NCBI GenBank assembly: GCA_015485665.1 | Contig: WFTC01000002.1 | Location: 32,998-96,997, forward strand | Length of the DNA: 64,000 bases | Direction of reading: 5' to 3' | DNA from: Candidatus Altimarinota bacterium | Lineage (GTDB): Bacteria; Patescibacteriota; Gracilibacteria; UBA1369; 2-02-FULL-48-14 | Shown: positions 35,631 to 45,820 of the stretch, piece by piece | Numbering within the stretch: position 1 is the stretch's first letter | How the letters are laid out: each line of letters begins with the position of its first letter | Position numbers and translations under genes: made by a program | Notes under the pieces: model-generated | Seen by the model: the letters and a program-made list of their open reading frames with translations, nothing else | What the model was told of the DNA's origin: nothing | The model's database searches: none

Positions 35631-36242
35631 ATGATACTCTTGGAAATTTTAAAAATGTTCTTCATAGAACTTTTCACTTTTGAAAAACTTGAATTATTTA
35701 TAATTCTACTATTCACAGGTCCAACACTCTATGCCATGCTGTCCGGCGCACCTTTTGTTCCGACTCAAATGAAACAAGTAAATAGAATGCTAAGCGCAGT
35801 ACCCCTAAAAAGTGGCATGAAATTATATGATCTTGGCTCAGGTGACGGCAGATTGGTTTATAAAGCCAACAAAGATTATGGAGTGAAATCCATAGGTTAT
35901 GAATTCTCACCTTTTGTTTGGATGTTATCCAAATTACTACAAAAAACACTATGGCGAAGCAAAGCTCAACTTATTTATGGCAATTTTTGGGATAAAGATC
36001 TAAGCGACGCAGATGTTATAGTTTGCTACCTCCTACCTAGCAGCATGAAAAAAATGAAAGAAAAAATATTTCCAAAACTGCGCCAAGGAACACTTATTAT
36101 TTCACATGCTTTTTCAATTCCGGATCTAAAAGCAATAAAAATTTTGGAAGGTGATTCCGCACAAAAGCTCGGACCAGTATATGTTTATAGTATCTCATTG
36201 AAATCCAAGCCAAAATCAAATTCAAAAACAAAAAAGCGGTAA
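35631..36242 (+). CDS. membrane-anchored class I SAM-dependent methyltransferase
   Basis: N-terminal TM; GMKLYDLGSGDGRLVYKANKDYGVKSIGYEFSPF (SAM motif I), DADVIVCYLLPSSMKKMKEKIFPKLRQGTLIIS. Confidence 0.8.
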   Translation: MILLEILKMFFIELFTFEKLELFIILLFTGPTLYAMLSGAPFVPTQMKQVNRMLSAVPLKSGMKLYDLGSGDGRLVYKANKDYGVKSIGYEFSPFVWMLSKLLQKTLWRSKAQLIYGNFWDKDLSDADVIVCYLLPSSMKKMKEKIFPKLRQGTLIISHAFSIPDLKAIKILEGDSAQKLGPVYVYSISLKSKPKSNSKTKKR

Positions 36243-37533
36243 AAGATAAAGTCATTGGAATCTCAATCCAAGGTAAAGCTGAAAGCCACAATGCAATTAA
36301 CTCTACAAGCCTCAAATTAACCCACGCAATCATTGCCACTGGTGCTCCGAAGATAATAGATGCTGCAGAGAAAAACATAGCGGGAGCCAAAAAAGGTGCA
36401 GCAAGAACATTTGCAATTGGAGAAATCCATGAAAAGCGACCAAAGTGAAACAAAATAAGAGGTGTGGTTGAAATTTGTGCTGCAAGTGTCAGTAGTAAAG
36501 CCTCTCTAAGAATTGGGATTCTGTTCCATTTTGGAACAAGCTCTTCAAGCATTGGAACAAAAATTAAAAGTCCCATTGTGGACGCAAAACTGAGCTGGAA
36601 TCCAACATCATACAAAAGAATATATGGATTTATAAATACCATAATAAACGCACTCCAAAGCAAAGCGAAAAAAACTTGGCTCTTTCGTCCCGTAAACAAA
36701 GCCCATAAAGCCAATGCTCCCATAATACCGGCACGCACAACAGCAGCAGATGCACCAACTAAAATAACAAAGAGAAAAATTGCAAGCGTAGTAATAATCA
36801 CTCTGGATTTTAAATGTAGAAAAGAAAAAAATGTGAACATAATGGCAATAATCAAACTTATATTATAACCCGAAATTGCAACGATATGGGTTAAACCCAC
36901 AGCTTGAAATGCCTGAGCCAAATCTTCAGGCATTCCTCTACGACTACCAAGTATTAAGCCTGCTGCAAAAGAAGATTCCGGCTCCATATAGAGCTCATTT
37001 AAACGAATTTCAACCCAATTCTTTAAATCGTAAAGAAAAGCACGGATAGATACAGAATCACGTTCATTTATTACATCAACATTGGCACGATTCATAACCC
37101 ACCATATCCTGTAACGAGACAAATGAGCAGCATAATTAAAACCATTAATATCTGTGGAGGGCGACTCAATTACACCTTTCACATTAAGTAAATCTCCATA
37201 ATGTAATTCTTGATAAAGATTTACTTTCAGTAATACACGCCCATATTTCGTAAGTACGGTTATTTTTTGATGATCTTGCCTTACATCTATTTCTTCAACG
37301 ATCTCCCCTGAAATTTCCACAAATTCCCCTTCTGGCGCTCTAATGCGCTGAGCTTCAAAAAACTCAACTCGCCATAACCCCAAGAAAAAAGCAAGTAAAA
37401 ATAAAAATGCTTTATATCTCCTGAAAAGGAGTAAAAGCAATAATACAAAAGGAGCATAACTTGGCAAAGACCAAGCTAAAGCAACACCTAAAAAGAAAGA
37501 TAAGACCACAAAAATAACACTTGCCATAGTCAC
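36097..37533 (-). CDS. comEC: ComEC/Rec2-family competence protein
   Basis: GLILGSRRGMPEDLAQAFQAVGLTHIVAISGYNISLI and VGFQLSFASTMGLLIFVPML; no C-terminal beta-lactamase-like domain. Confidence 0.9.
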   Translation of the reverse strand: MTMASVIFVVLSFFLGVALAWSLPSYAPFVLLLLLLFRRYKAFLFLLAFFLGLWRVEFFEAQRIRAPEGEFVEISGEIVEEIDVRQDHQKITVLTKYGRVLLKVNLYQELHYGDLLNVKGVIESPSTDINGFNYAAHLSRYRIWWVMNRANVDVINERDSVSIRAFLYDLKNWVEIRLNELYMEPESSFAAGLILGSRRGMPEDLAQAFQAVGLTHIVAISGYNISLIIAIMFTFFSFLHLKSRVIITTLAIFLFVILVGASAAVVRAGIMGALALWALFTGRKSQVFFALLWSAFIMVFINPYILLYDVGFQLSFASTMGLLIFVPMLEELVPKWNRIPILREALLLTLAAQISTTPLILFHFGRFSWISPIANVLAAPFLAPAMFFSAASIIFGAPVAMIAWVNLRLVELIALWLSALPWIEIPMTLSFTAFLFLNLILAWISMRYYKHILVRAFVRNHLPKFLLLLDPELKKHVK

Positions 37534-37587
37534 AAGCTACATAAAAAGACCTGACATTTTTCTGAAAAAAAGTAGAATGGTGCTCGT

Positions 37588-39000
37588 ATGAACGGATTCC
37601 AAAAAAAACCACTCTACTCAAAATGGGAGAAAAAGGCCTCACACTGGATTAAAGGTCATATAATACTAACTGTCATCATTTTAATCTTGGGCGCCTTCAC
37701 AATAAAAGGAGTGGTTGGTGCTATCAAAATTGGTGAGCCATTTTCCGTAAAACAAATTGTTATTTCAGCAATAAGCAACGGTATAGAAACAGATTCCTAC
37801 GGACGTACAAACATATTGCTGCTCGGTATAGGCGGCGAAGGGCACGATGGTGCAAATTTAACGGATACAATGATTGTTGCTTCAATAGATTATAAAAATA
37901 ATTTACTTCCAATGCTTTCAATTCCACGCGACCTTTACGTGGAAAATGAAAAGGTTGGATGGGGTACTAGACTGAACGGAATTTATGAGCTCATTTTGGA
38001 TGATACAGGAGATCAGGAACAAGCTATTGAGGAATTACGAAGTGAAATTGAAAAAATATTAGGCATTGAAATTCAGTATTATGCGATGGTAGATTTTCAA
38101 GGTTTTGAAGATATTGTGGATGCAATTGGTGGAATTAGCATAGATGTTGAATCAGAACTTTACGACCCTTTCTACCCAGGCCCCGATGGAAGCGGCATCA
38201 CATACGATCCTTTTTATGTCAGTGCCGGTACACAAGAAATGGATGGAGAAACAGCACTTAAATATGCACGTAGCAGAAGCACAAGTTCCGATTTTGATAG
38301 AGCTCGACGCCAACAAAAAGTTATAAACGCAATCAAGGAAAAAGCCTTGAATCTTGGATTTGTACTAAAACCTGGAAAAATTACAGACACCATCAAAGCA
38401 ATATCAAATAATTTTAAAACAAACCTAAGTATAAAAGAAATAATTACCCTAGCTGGCATGGCTGATAAATTCAATAGTGATTCCATGATTTCAGAAGTAA
38501 TCAATGACCTTGCCTATGAAAGAGCAGGCTTTCTTTACACACCTGAACGAGAAGCATACGGTGGCGCTTTCGTTTTAGTACCTTACGCAGGTAGCTTTGA
38601 TGAAATAAATATGTTTGCTAAACTATTCTTCTACAATCCTGAAGTCTATAAAAAACAAACACCTATTCAAATTTTAAACGGAACAAAAACAGAAAGTTTA
38701 GCCGGCCTTAGCAAAATGTATTTGCATCGTTACGGATTTAATGTAATTGAATATGGTAATGCCATTGAAAAAAATGTGGAAAAAACCAAAATTTACATCT
38801 TGGACAAAGAAAGTTCTGAAGAAGATAAAACTGCTGAAATTCTACCAAGCCTTACTTTTGGTGAAATCAGCTATGAAGTTCCTGAGAAATACCAATCTCC
38901 AAATTGGGAAACTGAAGCAAGCATTATTATTGAATTGGGAGAAGATTTTGCAAAGTATTACAAGGAAAATAAAGACCTGTTTTATATAGGATTTTACTAG
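37588..39000 (+). CDS. LytR-CpsA-Psr (LCP) family protein with LytR_C-like domain
   Basis: NILLLGIGGEGHDGANLTDTMIVASIDYKNNLLPMLSIPRDLYV, ALKYARSRSTSSDFDRARRQQKVINAI, C-terminal PIQILNGTKTESLAGLSKMYLHRYGF. Confidence 0.9.
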   Translation: MNGFQKKPLYSKWEKKASHWIKGHIILTVIILILGAFTIKGVVGAIKIGEPFSVKQIVISAISNGIETDSYGRTNILLLGIGGEGHDGANLTDTMIVASIDYKNNLLPMLSIPRDLYVENEKVGWGTRLNGIYELILDDTGDQEQAIEELRSEIEKILGIEIQYYAMVDFQGFEDIVDAIGGISIDVESELYDPFYPGPDGSGITYDPFYVSAGTQEMDGETALKYARSRSTSSDFDRARRQQKVINAIKEKALNLGFVLKPGKITDTIKAISNNFKTNLSIKEIITLAGMADKFNSDSMISEVINDLAYERAGFLYTPEREAYGGAFVLVPYAGSFDEINMFAKLFFYNPEVYKKQTPIQILNGTKTESLAGLSKMYLHRYGFNVIEYGNAIEKNVEKTKIYILDKESSEEDKTAEILPSLTFGEISYEVPEKYQSPNWETEASIIIELGEDFAKYYKENKDLFYIGFY

Positions 39001-39012
39001 AGCCTCATTTAA

Positions 39013-39720
39013 ATGCCTATCCGTATAAATAAAGCTATTGCAGATGCAGGGTTTTGTTCACGTCGCAAAGCGGATGAACTTATTGCATCCGGAAAAGTTA
39101 CTATAAACGGGGAAATAGCAAAAATAGGACAGATGGTAAAATCAAAAGATTGTATCAGAATAAACAACAAACTTTTAAAAAAACACGAGCAAATTACACT
39201 TATGCTAAATAAGCCTGCCGGAATAATCACATCAAAATCCGACCCTCATCATAAAATGACTGTCATGTCATTACTACCGAAAGAATTGCAACATCTAAAA
39301 CCGGCTGGGCGTTTGGATAAAGAAAGTGAAGGATTACTTATTTTAAGTTCTGACGGTGATATAATACAAAAACTCACCCACCCCAAACATGCTCATAAAA
39401 AAATTTATGAAATAATAGTAAAAGGTCATGCAAAAACAAGTGATCTAGAGGTTCTAGGCTTGGGAAAATTAAAATTGGACGGATACACATTGAAAGCAAT
39501 GAAATTTAGAATTATGGGAAAAGTAAAAAATGGCAAAACTCGCATAAGCTTGGAATTAAGTGAAGGGCGCAACAGGCAAATCAGACGTGTAATGGATAAA
39601 CTCGGCTTTCCCGTGCTATATTTACGCCGCACTCAAATAGGATCATTACATTTGAAAAATCTGCCATCCGGACATTACAAAATACTATCTCAAGAAGAAC
39701 TCTCTCTGGCTCTATCATAG
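39013..39720 (+). CDS. pseudouridine synthase, RsuA/RluB family
   Basis: S4 domain IRINKAIADAGFCSRRKADELIASGKVTING; PAGRLDKESEGLLILSSDGD; GRNRQIRRVMDKLG. Confidence 0.93.
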   Translation: MPIRINKAIADAGFCSRRKADELIASGKVTINGEIAKIGQMVKSKDCIRINNKLLKKHEQITLMLNKPAGIITSKSDPHHKMTVMSLLPKELQHLKPAGRLDKESEGLLILSSDGDIIQKLTHPKHAHKKIYEIIVKGHAKTSDLEVLGLGKLKLDGYTLKAMKFRIMGKVKNGKTRISLELSEGRNRQIRRVMDKLGFPVLYLRRTQIGSLHLKNLPSGHYKILSQEELSLALS

Positions 39721-39741
39721 CTTTACTGACAAAAGACACAA

Positions 39742-40614
39742 ATGTTAAACGGTTTATTATCTCTCTTGATTGCCGGCAATTTATCCGCTTCAAATGTGAA
39801 TGTTAAATCTGATTTAAGCACTTTTGATGATAGAAAGTTATTGAAGGTAGAGCCATTGCCTCAACAAAAGGAATACATCCTACCCGATGATGTAAGTGCG
39901 AAATCAGTATTTATAATAGATCTGAAATCAAAAAGTCGTCTTTACACATATAATGAAGAAGCAAAACGTCCAATCGCCAGCCTGACCAAATTAATGACTG
40001 CAGATATCATTCTTGAAGAAAATGATCTGAGCGCAATTGTAAAAATAAATTCTCAAGCGGCAAATAGCATAGGATCAAAAATGGGGCTCTCGGATGGTGA
40101 AGAAATTAGCGTTAAAGATCTCTTGAAAGGTATGCTGATAAATTCAGGGAACGATGCAGCCACAGCCTTGGCAATTTACAATGCAGGTGATGTAATGACA
40201 TTCGTAAATAAAATGAATGAACATGCCGCATTACTTGGCATGAAAAACACTATATATAAAAACCCAACGGGATTGGATTCAAACGGCGCAGTATCCACGG
40301 CATATGATCAAGGATTGTTAGCTTCTCATCTTTTGGATGATGACTTAATAAGAACATTCATCAATATACAAAGCACTGAAGTCCTAAGTGAATCAGGCAA
40401 TATTCACACATTGCAAAATACAAATAAACTTCTAGGTGAAATGGGAGTAAAAGGCATGAAAACCGGTCGCACCGATGCTGCAGGCGAATGTTTGATTACA
40501 TTATCTGAAAGTCCAGATGGAAATGAAGTATTGACCATAGTTCTTGGAAGCCAAAGACGTTTTAAAGATACAAAGACACTGCTTGACTGGGTTTATCAAA
40601 CATTTACATGGTAA
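39742..40614 (+). CDS. D-alanyl-D-alanine carboxypeptidase (S11 family)
   Basis: RPIASLTKLMTADIILE (SxxK), INSGNDAATALA (SGN), GMKTGRTDAAGECLI (KTG). Confidence 0.93.
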   Translation: MLNGLLSLLIAGNLSASNVNVKSDLSTFDDRKLLKVEPLPQQKEYILPDDVSAKSVFIIDLKSKSRLYTYNEEAKRPIASLTKLMTADIILEENDLSAIVKINSQAANSIGSKMGLSDGEEISVKDLLKGMLINSGNDAATALAIYNAGDVMTFVNKMNEHAALLGMKNTIYKNPTGLDSNGAVSTAYDQGLLASHLLDDDLIRTFINIQSTEVLSESGNIHTLQNTNKLLGEMGVKGMKTGRTDAAGECLITLSESPDGNEVLTIVLGSQRRFKDTKTLLDWVYQTFTW

Positions 40615-40651
40615 AAAGCTAAGTTATTAGTCTAAAAATTAACACAAATTA

Positions 40652-40692
40652 TTGACTTTTACAGTCAATACCTGTAACCTAGGTGGTAGGTA
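40652..40692 (+). promoter_or_regulatory. candidate promoter with palindromic operator
   Basis: TTGACT(40652-40657) - 17 nt - TAACCT(40675-40680); interrupted palindrome TACCTgtaACCTAGGTggtAGGTA (40669-40692); small repeat ATTGACT/AGTCAAT. Confidence 0.45.
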
Positions 40693-40733
40693 GAATAGTG
40701 CTAAAGTAAATAATCCAATAAAATTAATGTCAT

Positions 40734-41735
40734 ATGAATAGTAACAATATTAAAAAATACTTGGTGCTACTCGCATCTATATTGTTTTCAGTTTTGCTCT
40801 TGGGTGGAGTCTATCTTTTTACAACACCGGGGCAAACTGTTAATTTTGCATTTGCTTATGTCGTTGGTTTATCAATGATTGTATTGCCATGCACATTACC
40901 TCTTGCATTTGTTATTGTACCTTTAGCAATGGGCAAAAATCCTAAAAAAGGACTCTTAATGTCTTTATTTTTCGGGCTGGGGTTATCAATAACCTTGTCA
41001 ATATACGGTCTTTTTATAGCATTCGTAGGTAGTTCCATAGGATTGGATCAAGCAGCAAGCGATGCTGGTGCAATAAGTAAAATACTATTCATTATAGGAG
41101 GACTTGCAGCCTTTATTTTCGGACTATCAGAACTGAATCTGATTAAATTTAAAATTCCAAGTTACAGTGGTGCTTATCCTGAATTCATTCAAAAACAAGG
41201 AGATTATTTAAAGGCATTTTTCTTAGGATTATTTCTTGGAAATGCAGGTGTAGGCTGTCCAAACCCATTGTTTTACGTTTTATTGGGCGACATAGCCATA
41301 AGTGGTAGTTTATTGAATGGATTGGGGCTGGGTTTTATACACGGTGTGGGAAGAGCTACTCCATTGATTTTCTTGGCAATACTCGGCTTACTCGGAGTGA
41401 ATGCAGTGGGAAGTATTGCATCCAAATCTGCAGCAGTTAAGAAAATCAGTGGCATTGTACTAATAATCTTAGGTTCTTTTATATTCATATCCGGCACTTC
41501 TCATCAATGGTTTGAAGAAACGCCTATACACAAAGGCTGGAATCAAGCGGTTGAATTCGTAATGGGAGACACTGTAACTGAAATACAAGATGCAAAAGAT
41601 ACTGAAACAACTCAAGCAACTGAAGAAAAAGATCACACGGATGCAGATGATTACATCCCGGCACCTTGGTCATGGATTGTATTTTTCAGTATGATAATAG
41701 CTCCTTTAAGTTGGTATAAACTAAAGAAAAAATAA
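40734..41735 (+). CDS. CcdA/DsbD-like cytochrome c biogenesis transmembrane protein
   Basis: VVGLSMIVLPCTLPLAFVIVPLAMGKNPKKGLLMSLFFGLGLSITLSIYG; AFFLGLFLGNAGVGCPNPLFYVLL. Confidence 0.83.
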   Translation: MNSNNIKKYLVLLASILFSVLLLGGVYLFTTPGQTVNFAFAYVVGLSMIVLPCTLPLAFVIVPLAMGKNPKKGLLMSLFFGLGLSITLSIYGLFIAFVGSSIGLDQAASDAGAISKILFIIGGLAAFIFGLSELNLIKFKIPSYSGAYPEFIQKQGDYLKAFFLGLFLGNAGVGCPNPLFYVLLGDIAISGSLLNGLGLGFIHGVGRATPLIFLAILGLLGVNAVGSIASKSAAVKKISGIVLIILGSFIFISGTSHQWFEETPIHKGWNQAVEFVMGDTVTEIQDAKDTETTQATEEKDHTDADDYIPAPWSWIVFFSMIIAPLSWYKLKKK

Positions 41736-41761
41736 CTTTTATTCTATAACACTTTAAAGTT

Positions 41762-42013
41762 ATGAAAACCATACAATTTCTCACTATGGAAGGTTGTCAC
41801 AGTTGCGCCGAAGCTAAAGCAATTTTTGATGAAGCTTTAACAAATTATCCGAATATTAAAATAGAGGAAATTGATATTGCATCTGAAGAAGGACAAGCCT
41901 TAGCATCAAAATATAGTGTAATGGCTTCACCAGGCATTATTATTGAAGGAGAATTATTTTCTACAGGCGGAGTAGATAAAGATAAGTTGCTATCCAAGCT
42001 TGCATCCATGTAG
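41762..42013 (+). CDS. small thioredoxin/glutaredoxin-like protein
   Basis: IQFLTMEGCHSCAEAKAIFDEAL (CxxC), VMASPGIIIEGELFSTGGVDKDKLLSKL. Confidence 0.85.
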   Translation: MKTIQFLTMEGCHSCAEAKAIFDEALTNYPNIKIEEIDIASEEGQALASKYSVMASPGIIIEGELFSTGGVDKDKLLSKLASM

Positions 42014-42073
42014 ATGAAAGATTTATCATTTCCCACTTGAATATAAAATGGGTGTTCAATAAAATGGTGGAAA

Positions 42074-43138
42074 ATGAATATCTTTCCAATAACTGAACAG
42101 GTGCGCCACATGATCCTCATTCTTGGATCCGGCTTTCTGTCCTTTGCTATCAGCATGACATTAGCTCCTTGGTTCATTAGACAACTTCGCAAGTATAAGA
42201 TAGGAAAAAGCATCAGAGAAATTGCAAGTGACGGCAAAGCCGCAGCACTTTTCCACAAACTGCATGCAAAAAAAGCCGGTACACCAACAATGGGTGGCTT
42301 GTTAATTTGGGGCAGCAGTATGGCTGTTATACTGCTGAGTCGCTTCCTGTCTTACATTGGAGTCTTTGAAAGCTCACTATTAAACCGTAAAGAAACCTAT
42401 CTTCCCATTTTTACTCTCATTACAGTTGGTCTGCTAGGAGCGGTTGATGATTGGTTTAATATTAAAGAAATTGGTAAAAACAAAGGTATAAACATCAAAC
42501 CTAAATTCCTATTGCTCACAATTTTTGCCATACTTGGATCTTTATGGTTCTATTTTAAACTTGGATACGATCAAATTCATATACCAGGCGTTGGAGATTT
42601 CTTTATTGGAATATGGTACATACCTCTATTTATTTTTATCATCCAAGCAAGTGCAAATTCTGTCAATTTCAGTGATGGATTGGATGGCCTTGCAGGCGGA
42701 TTACTGATAATAGCATTCGGCGCATACGGTGTGCTGGCTTATGCTCAAGGATTACTTATTTTAGCTGCTTTATGTGCCGTTATTTTTGGATCCACCTTGG
42801 CATTTTTATGGTTCAACATTCCACCTGCTAGTTTTTACATGGGAGATACGGGCTCCTTTGCTTTAGGTGCTACTTTAGGTGTCATGGCAATGATGACAGA
42901 TACAATTCTCATTCTACCTTTCATAGCTTTCATACCTGTTATAGAAACTTTATCCGTAATTATTCAGCTCACTTCCAAAAAACTTTTCGGCAAAAAAGTA
43001 TTTCATATCGCACCTATTCATCATCATTTTGAGCACTTGGGTTGGCCAGAAGCTCAAGTAGTAATGCGTTTCTGGATTGTTGGAGGACTGCTTGCCTCAG
43101 CCGGTCTTATTTTAGGATTGATAGGATTGGGCACTTAA
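42074..43138 (+). CDS. mraY: phospho-N-acetylmuramoyl-pentapeptide-transferase
   Basis: KAGTPTMGGLLIW, GLLGAVDDWFNI, ASANSVNFSDGLDGLAGG, FYMGDTGSFALGATLG, HIAPIHHHFEHLGWPE. Confidence 0.96.
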   Translation: MNIFPITEQVRHMILILGSGFLSFAISMTLAPWFIRQLRKYKIGKSIREIASDGKAAALFHKLHAKKAGTPTMGGLLIWGSSMAVILLSRFLSYIGVFESSLLNRKETYLPIFTLITVGLLGAVDDWFNIKEIGKNKGINIKPKFLLLTIFAILGSLWFYFKLGYDQIHIPGVGDFFIGIWYIPLFIFIIQASANSVNFSDGLDGLAGGLLIIAFGAYGVLAYAQGLLILAALCAVIFGSTLAFLWFNIPPASFYMGDTGSFALGATLGVMAMMTDTILILPFIAFIPVIETLSVIIQLTSKKLFGKKVFHIAPIHHHFEHLGWPEAQVVMRFWIVGGLLASAGLILGLIGLGT

Positions 43139-43173
43139 TTCTTACAAATCATTCAATTTCTATTAATAAGTCT

Positions 43174-44040
43174 TTAAATAATCAAATTCAAAAAGTCAAA
43201 AATAACATAAGCTAGAAAAAGAGAAATCAATCCTGTCAAAAAATAACGAAAATAAGGGAATACTTGCCTTAAATAAATAAAAGCTCCAAAGAAATAAAAT
43301 ATAAGAGCATAACGGAAAAAGGCAGACCCTGAATCCAAAATGAAACTCTGAAGAGTTTCCGGTGCAGGTAAGCTAAATGCAATACTACCCATAATGCTGC
43401 CTGAGATGACTAAAAGAAGCAAAGCTATTCCTATTTGGAATATTTGTTGCATAAATTGCTTAGCTTTCACTTCAAGCCTTTCATCAAAAGCCAATAGCCC
43501 TTTTACACTGAAAGCCAAAGTGAAAACAATGAATAAAAACCCGAATAAAGGTAAGTAAAAATAGGCAAATTCAGCAAAAAATCTATAAATATTCCCACCA
43601 AAAGAAACTACGCTATCAATCATCTGAATCAATATATAAATAAAACCTATAGCAAAAAGTAACTCTCCAAGATATCTTAAAAGCTTCCATAAACTGGAAA
43701 GCATGATTAAAAAACCGGAAGCAAAGAAAAAAGAAGCACTAATCATTTCGGCAGTTTCCAATGCTACAGATCCTTGAGGGATCACAGTGGAAACAGATAA
43801 AAAACCTGAAGCAAAATTGAAGCTGAAAGTGGAAATAAGCAGCCCTATCAATAAACGCCATAATGCACGCCGCCTCTTCGCATTTTTTTCAATTGCATAC
43901 TTTTGCATGGATAATCCGAATTTCTTTGGATTATTGCGAATAAATGCAAAAATATGCCAAATAAGAATTAAAACCGCAGATAGCGTTAAAACTTGGAACC
44001 AAAACTCCATTGTCTGAACAAATAATTCTTTATTCATCAT
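43174..44040 (-). CDS. hypothetical multi-pass membrane protein
   Basis: 288 aa with many hydrophobic segments; overlaps the upstream anti-sigma-like gene by 11 nt. Confidence 0.65.
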   Translation of the reverse strand: MMNKELFVQTMEFWFQVLTLSAVLILIWHIFAFIRNNPKKFGLSMQKYAIEKNAKRRRALWRLLIGLLISTFSFNFASGFLSVSTVIPQGSVALETAEMISASFFFASGFLIMLSSLWKLLRYLGELLFAIGFIYILIQMIDSVVSFGGNIYRFFAEFAYFYLPLFGFLFIVFTLAFSVKGLLAFDERLEVKAKQFMQQIFQIGIALLLLVISGSIMGSIAFSLPAPETLQSFILDSGSAFFRYALIFYFFGAFIYLRQVFPYFRYFLTGLISLFLAYVIFDFLNLII

Positions 44041-45820
44041 CTTGGGTTATAAAACGTGAATCCATAACCTCTATATCCACCACAACTTCCTCGTTCGCCG
44101 CATCTTCAAGTGCATCTTCCATAGCATTGAATTGCTGAACAATTTCAGGTTTAAGAGAGGTCTCGTCTTTCAGTTTAGCATAAAGAGCATATTGAGTTTC
44201 AAGATCATAATCAGTATTTACAAAAAACTCACTCAATCTTTGCAAAGCACGCTCTCTTAAAGAGAGTACCATCATGCTCATTTCTTGCACTATTTGTGAA
44301 TCTATACTTACATCATTAAGAGCCTTAAATTCAGGTATAACTGCAATTATTCGCAACATTTGCAAATCTTGAAGTTTCTGCTCAAGCAGATCTGAAACCA
44401 GTCCTTCCCTTTCCTCTATAGGCACTTCTTCAAGTTGCTCTAGGATTGATAAAGATTCTTTTTGATAAGCTTTCAAATAATAAAGTGCCTGCTCATAATC
44501 TTGTGCTTCAAGCAAAGAAGGCACTCGACTTAATTTCTGTGAAGCAGAGAGCATACGAATTTCGTTTTTTTCACTTAAACTGCCAGCCGCCAACTCCGAA
44601 GTCTGTTCAATCTGATCTTCCAACAATTTACTGCCGGCATCCATATCAATCTTGGCAAGTAATTCTTTTTTTACTTCTTCAACATGATCTTCAAGTATTT
44701 CCGGACCTGATACTTCCAAACTTCGCTCAACCGCTTCCCTATAAGCCGTCAATGCCTGAGTAGCTTCCTGAGTTTTACCCTGCTCAATTAACATTTGAGC
44801 TTCATTTAAGCGTAATTCCATATGTTGAGCCAAAACTTCTTTCTTAGCTTCATCAGAGATGGTCAAAGCCTCTTGAATGTCCTCTCGCCACGCTTTTAAA
44901 AAATAAAGCGGATTGTCAGGCAAAATCGCAATGCCTGATAAACGATCTTTTCTATAATTGTCATTTAAATCCGATATATATTTACTGCCGTAAGACTCAT
45001 TGAAAGCCCACCAAATATCTTTCTCAACACTTTCAGGAATAGCTTCAACTTGCAAGTCATCATTCAATATCAAACGTGCTCCTTGACCGAGAGTTCCCTC
45101 ATAAAGCGCATTTTTTGTAAGAGATACGGCAATAAGATTTTCAGCAACTTGCACTTCAATTTCATCATCATTTATACGAATATCAAAACTAGACTTTTGA
45201 TTGGCAAGTACGCTTCCAGAGTCAAAATAGATCTCCATCGCTCCTTTTCTATCTACCGGATTTACAACTTGAGTCCAAACTCGTCCGTATTCCTGATAAA
45301 TACGCAAAGCTGATTTTGTAGATTCCAACCTTACTTCCGTGCTTGGAGCCAATGTCAATCTTGTATCGTCAGATAACTGAATATGAGCCATAGCAGCTTT
45401 ACCAGTAATAATATCATCCCCCTCTTGAATCAAAGCCGTATCTTGCACTACAATTCCGTTTACCAGCACTTCCCCCTGTACCACTTTCAAAACATTAACT
45501 GCAAGAGCAGATGGCACGCTCAAAGAAAAAACAGGTGTTATAAAAAAGCCTACAAAAACAGATAATGTTATTCCGGCCCAAATACGTCGATTCATAAAAA
45601 ATGATACTTTATTGCGTTCCGGCAAATTATCCAGCATCCTTTCTTTTAAAATGACCTTTTCCAGACGGGTAGATGTAGAAACGCTATTTCGCAGTTGAGA
45701 TAAAAGCCCACTGAAAGGACTCAAATCTCTATCAGGCAATTTAGATTGCAGTTTATTCCATACACGCTTCTTTGCCTGCTTGATTGCATGATCCGACAAA
45801 AATGGAATATAATCTTTCAT
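44030..45820 (-). CDS. membrane protein with FecR-like and DUF5667-like domains; putative anti-sigma factor
   Basis: Short N-terminal cytoplasmic region, TM (WAGITLSVFVGFFITPVF), FecR-like VLKVVQGEVLVNGIVVQDTALIQEGDDIITGKAAMAHIQLSDDTRLTLAPSTEV, then NPLYFLKAWREDIQEALTISDEAKKEVLAQHMELRLNEAQML. Confidence 0.75.
   Translation of the reverse strand: MKDYIPFLSDHAIKQAKKRVWNKLQSKLPDRDLSPFSGLLSQLRNSVSTSTRLEKVILKERMLDNLPERNKVSFFMNRRIWAGITLSVFVGFFITPVFSLSVPSALAVNVLKVVQGEVLVNGIVVQDTALIQEGDDIITGKAAMAHIQLSDDTRLTLAPSTEVRLESTKSALRIYQEYGRVWTQVVNPVDRKGAMEIYFDSGSVLANQKSSFDIRINDDEIEVQVAENLIAVSLTKNALYEGTLGQGARLILNDDLQVEAIPESVEKDIWWAFNESYGSKYISDLNDNYRKDRLSGIAILPDNPLYFLKAWREDIQEALTISDEAKKEVLAQHMELRLNEAQMLIEQGKTQEATQALTAYREAVERSLEVSGPEILEDHVEEVKKELLAKIDMDAGSKLLEDQIEQTSELAAGSLSEKNEIRMLSASQKLSRVPSLLEAQDYEQALYYLKAYQKESLSILEQLEEVPIEEREGLVSDLLEQKLQDLQMLRIIAVIPEFKALNDVSIDSQIVQEMSMMVLSLRERALQRLSEFFVNTDYDLETQYALYAKLKDETSLKPEIVQQFNAMEDALEDAANEEVVVDIEVMDSRFITQDDE

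Noticed and set aside
44446-45565. Plus-strand ORFs 44446..44763, 45050..45313 and 45383..45565
   Set aside because: Antisense to the FecR/DUF5667 gene, no motif support.
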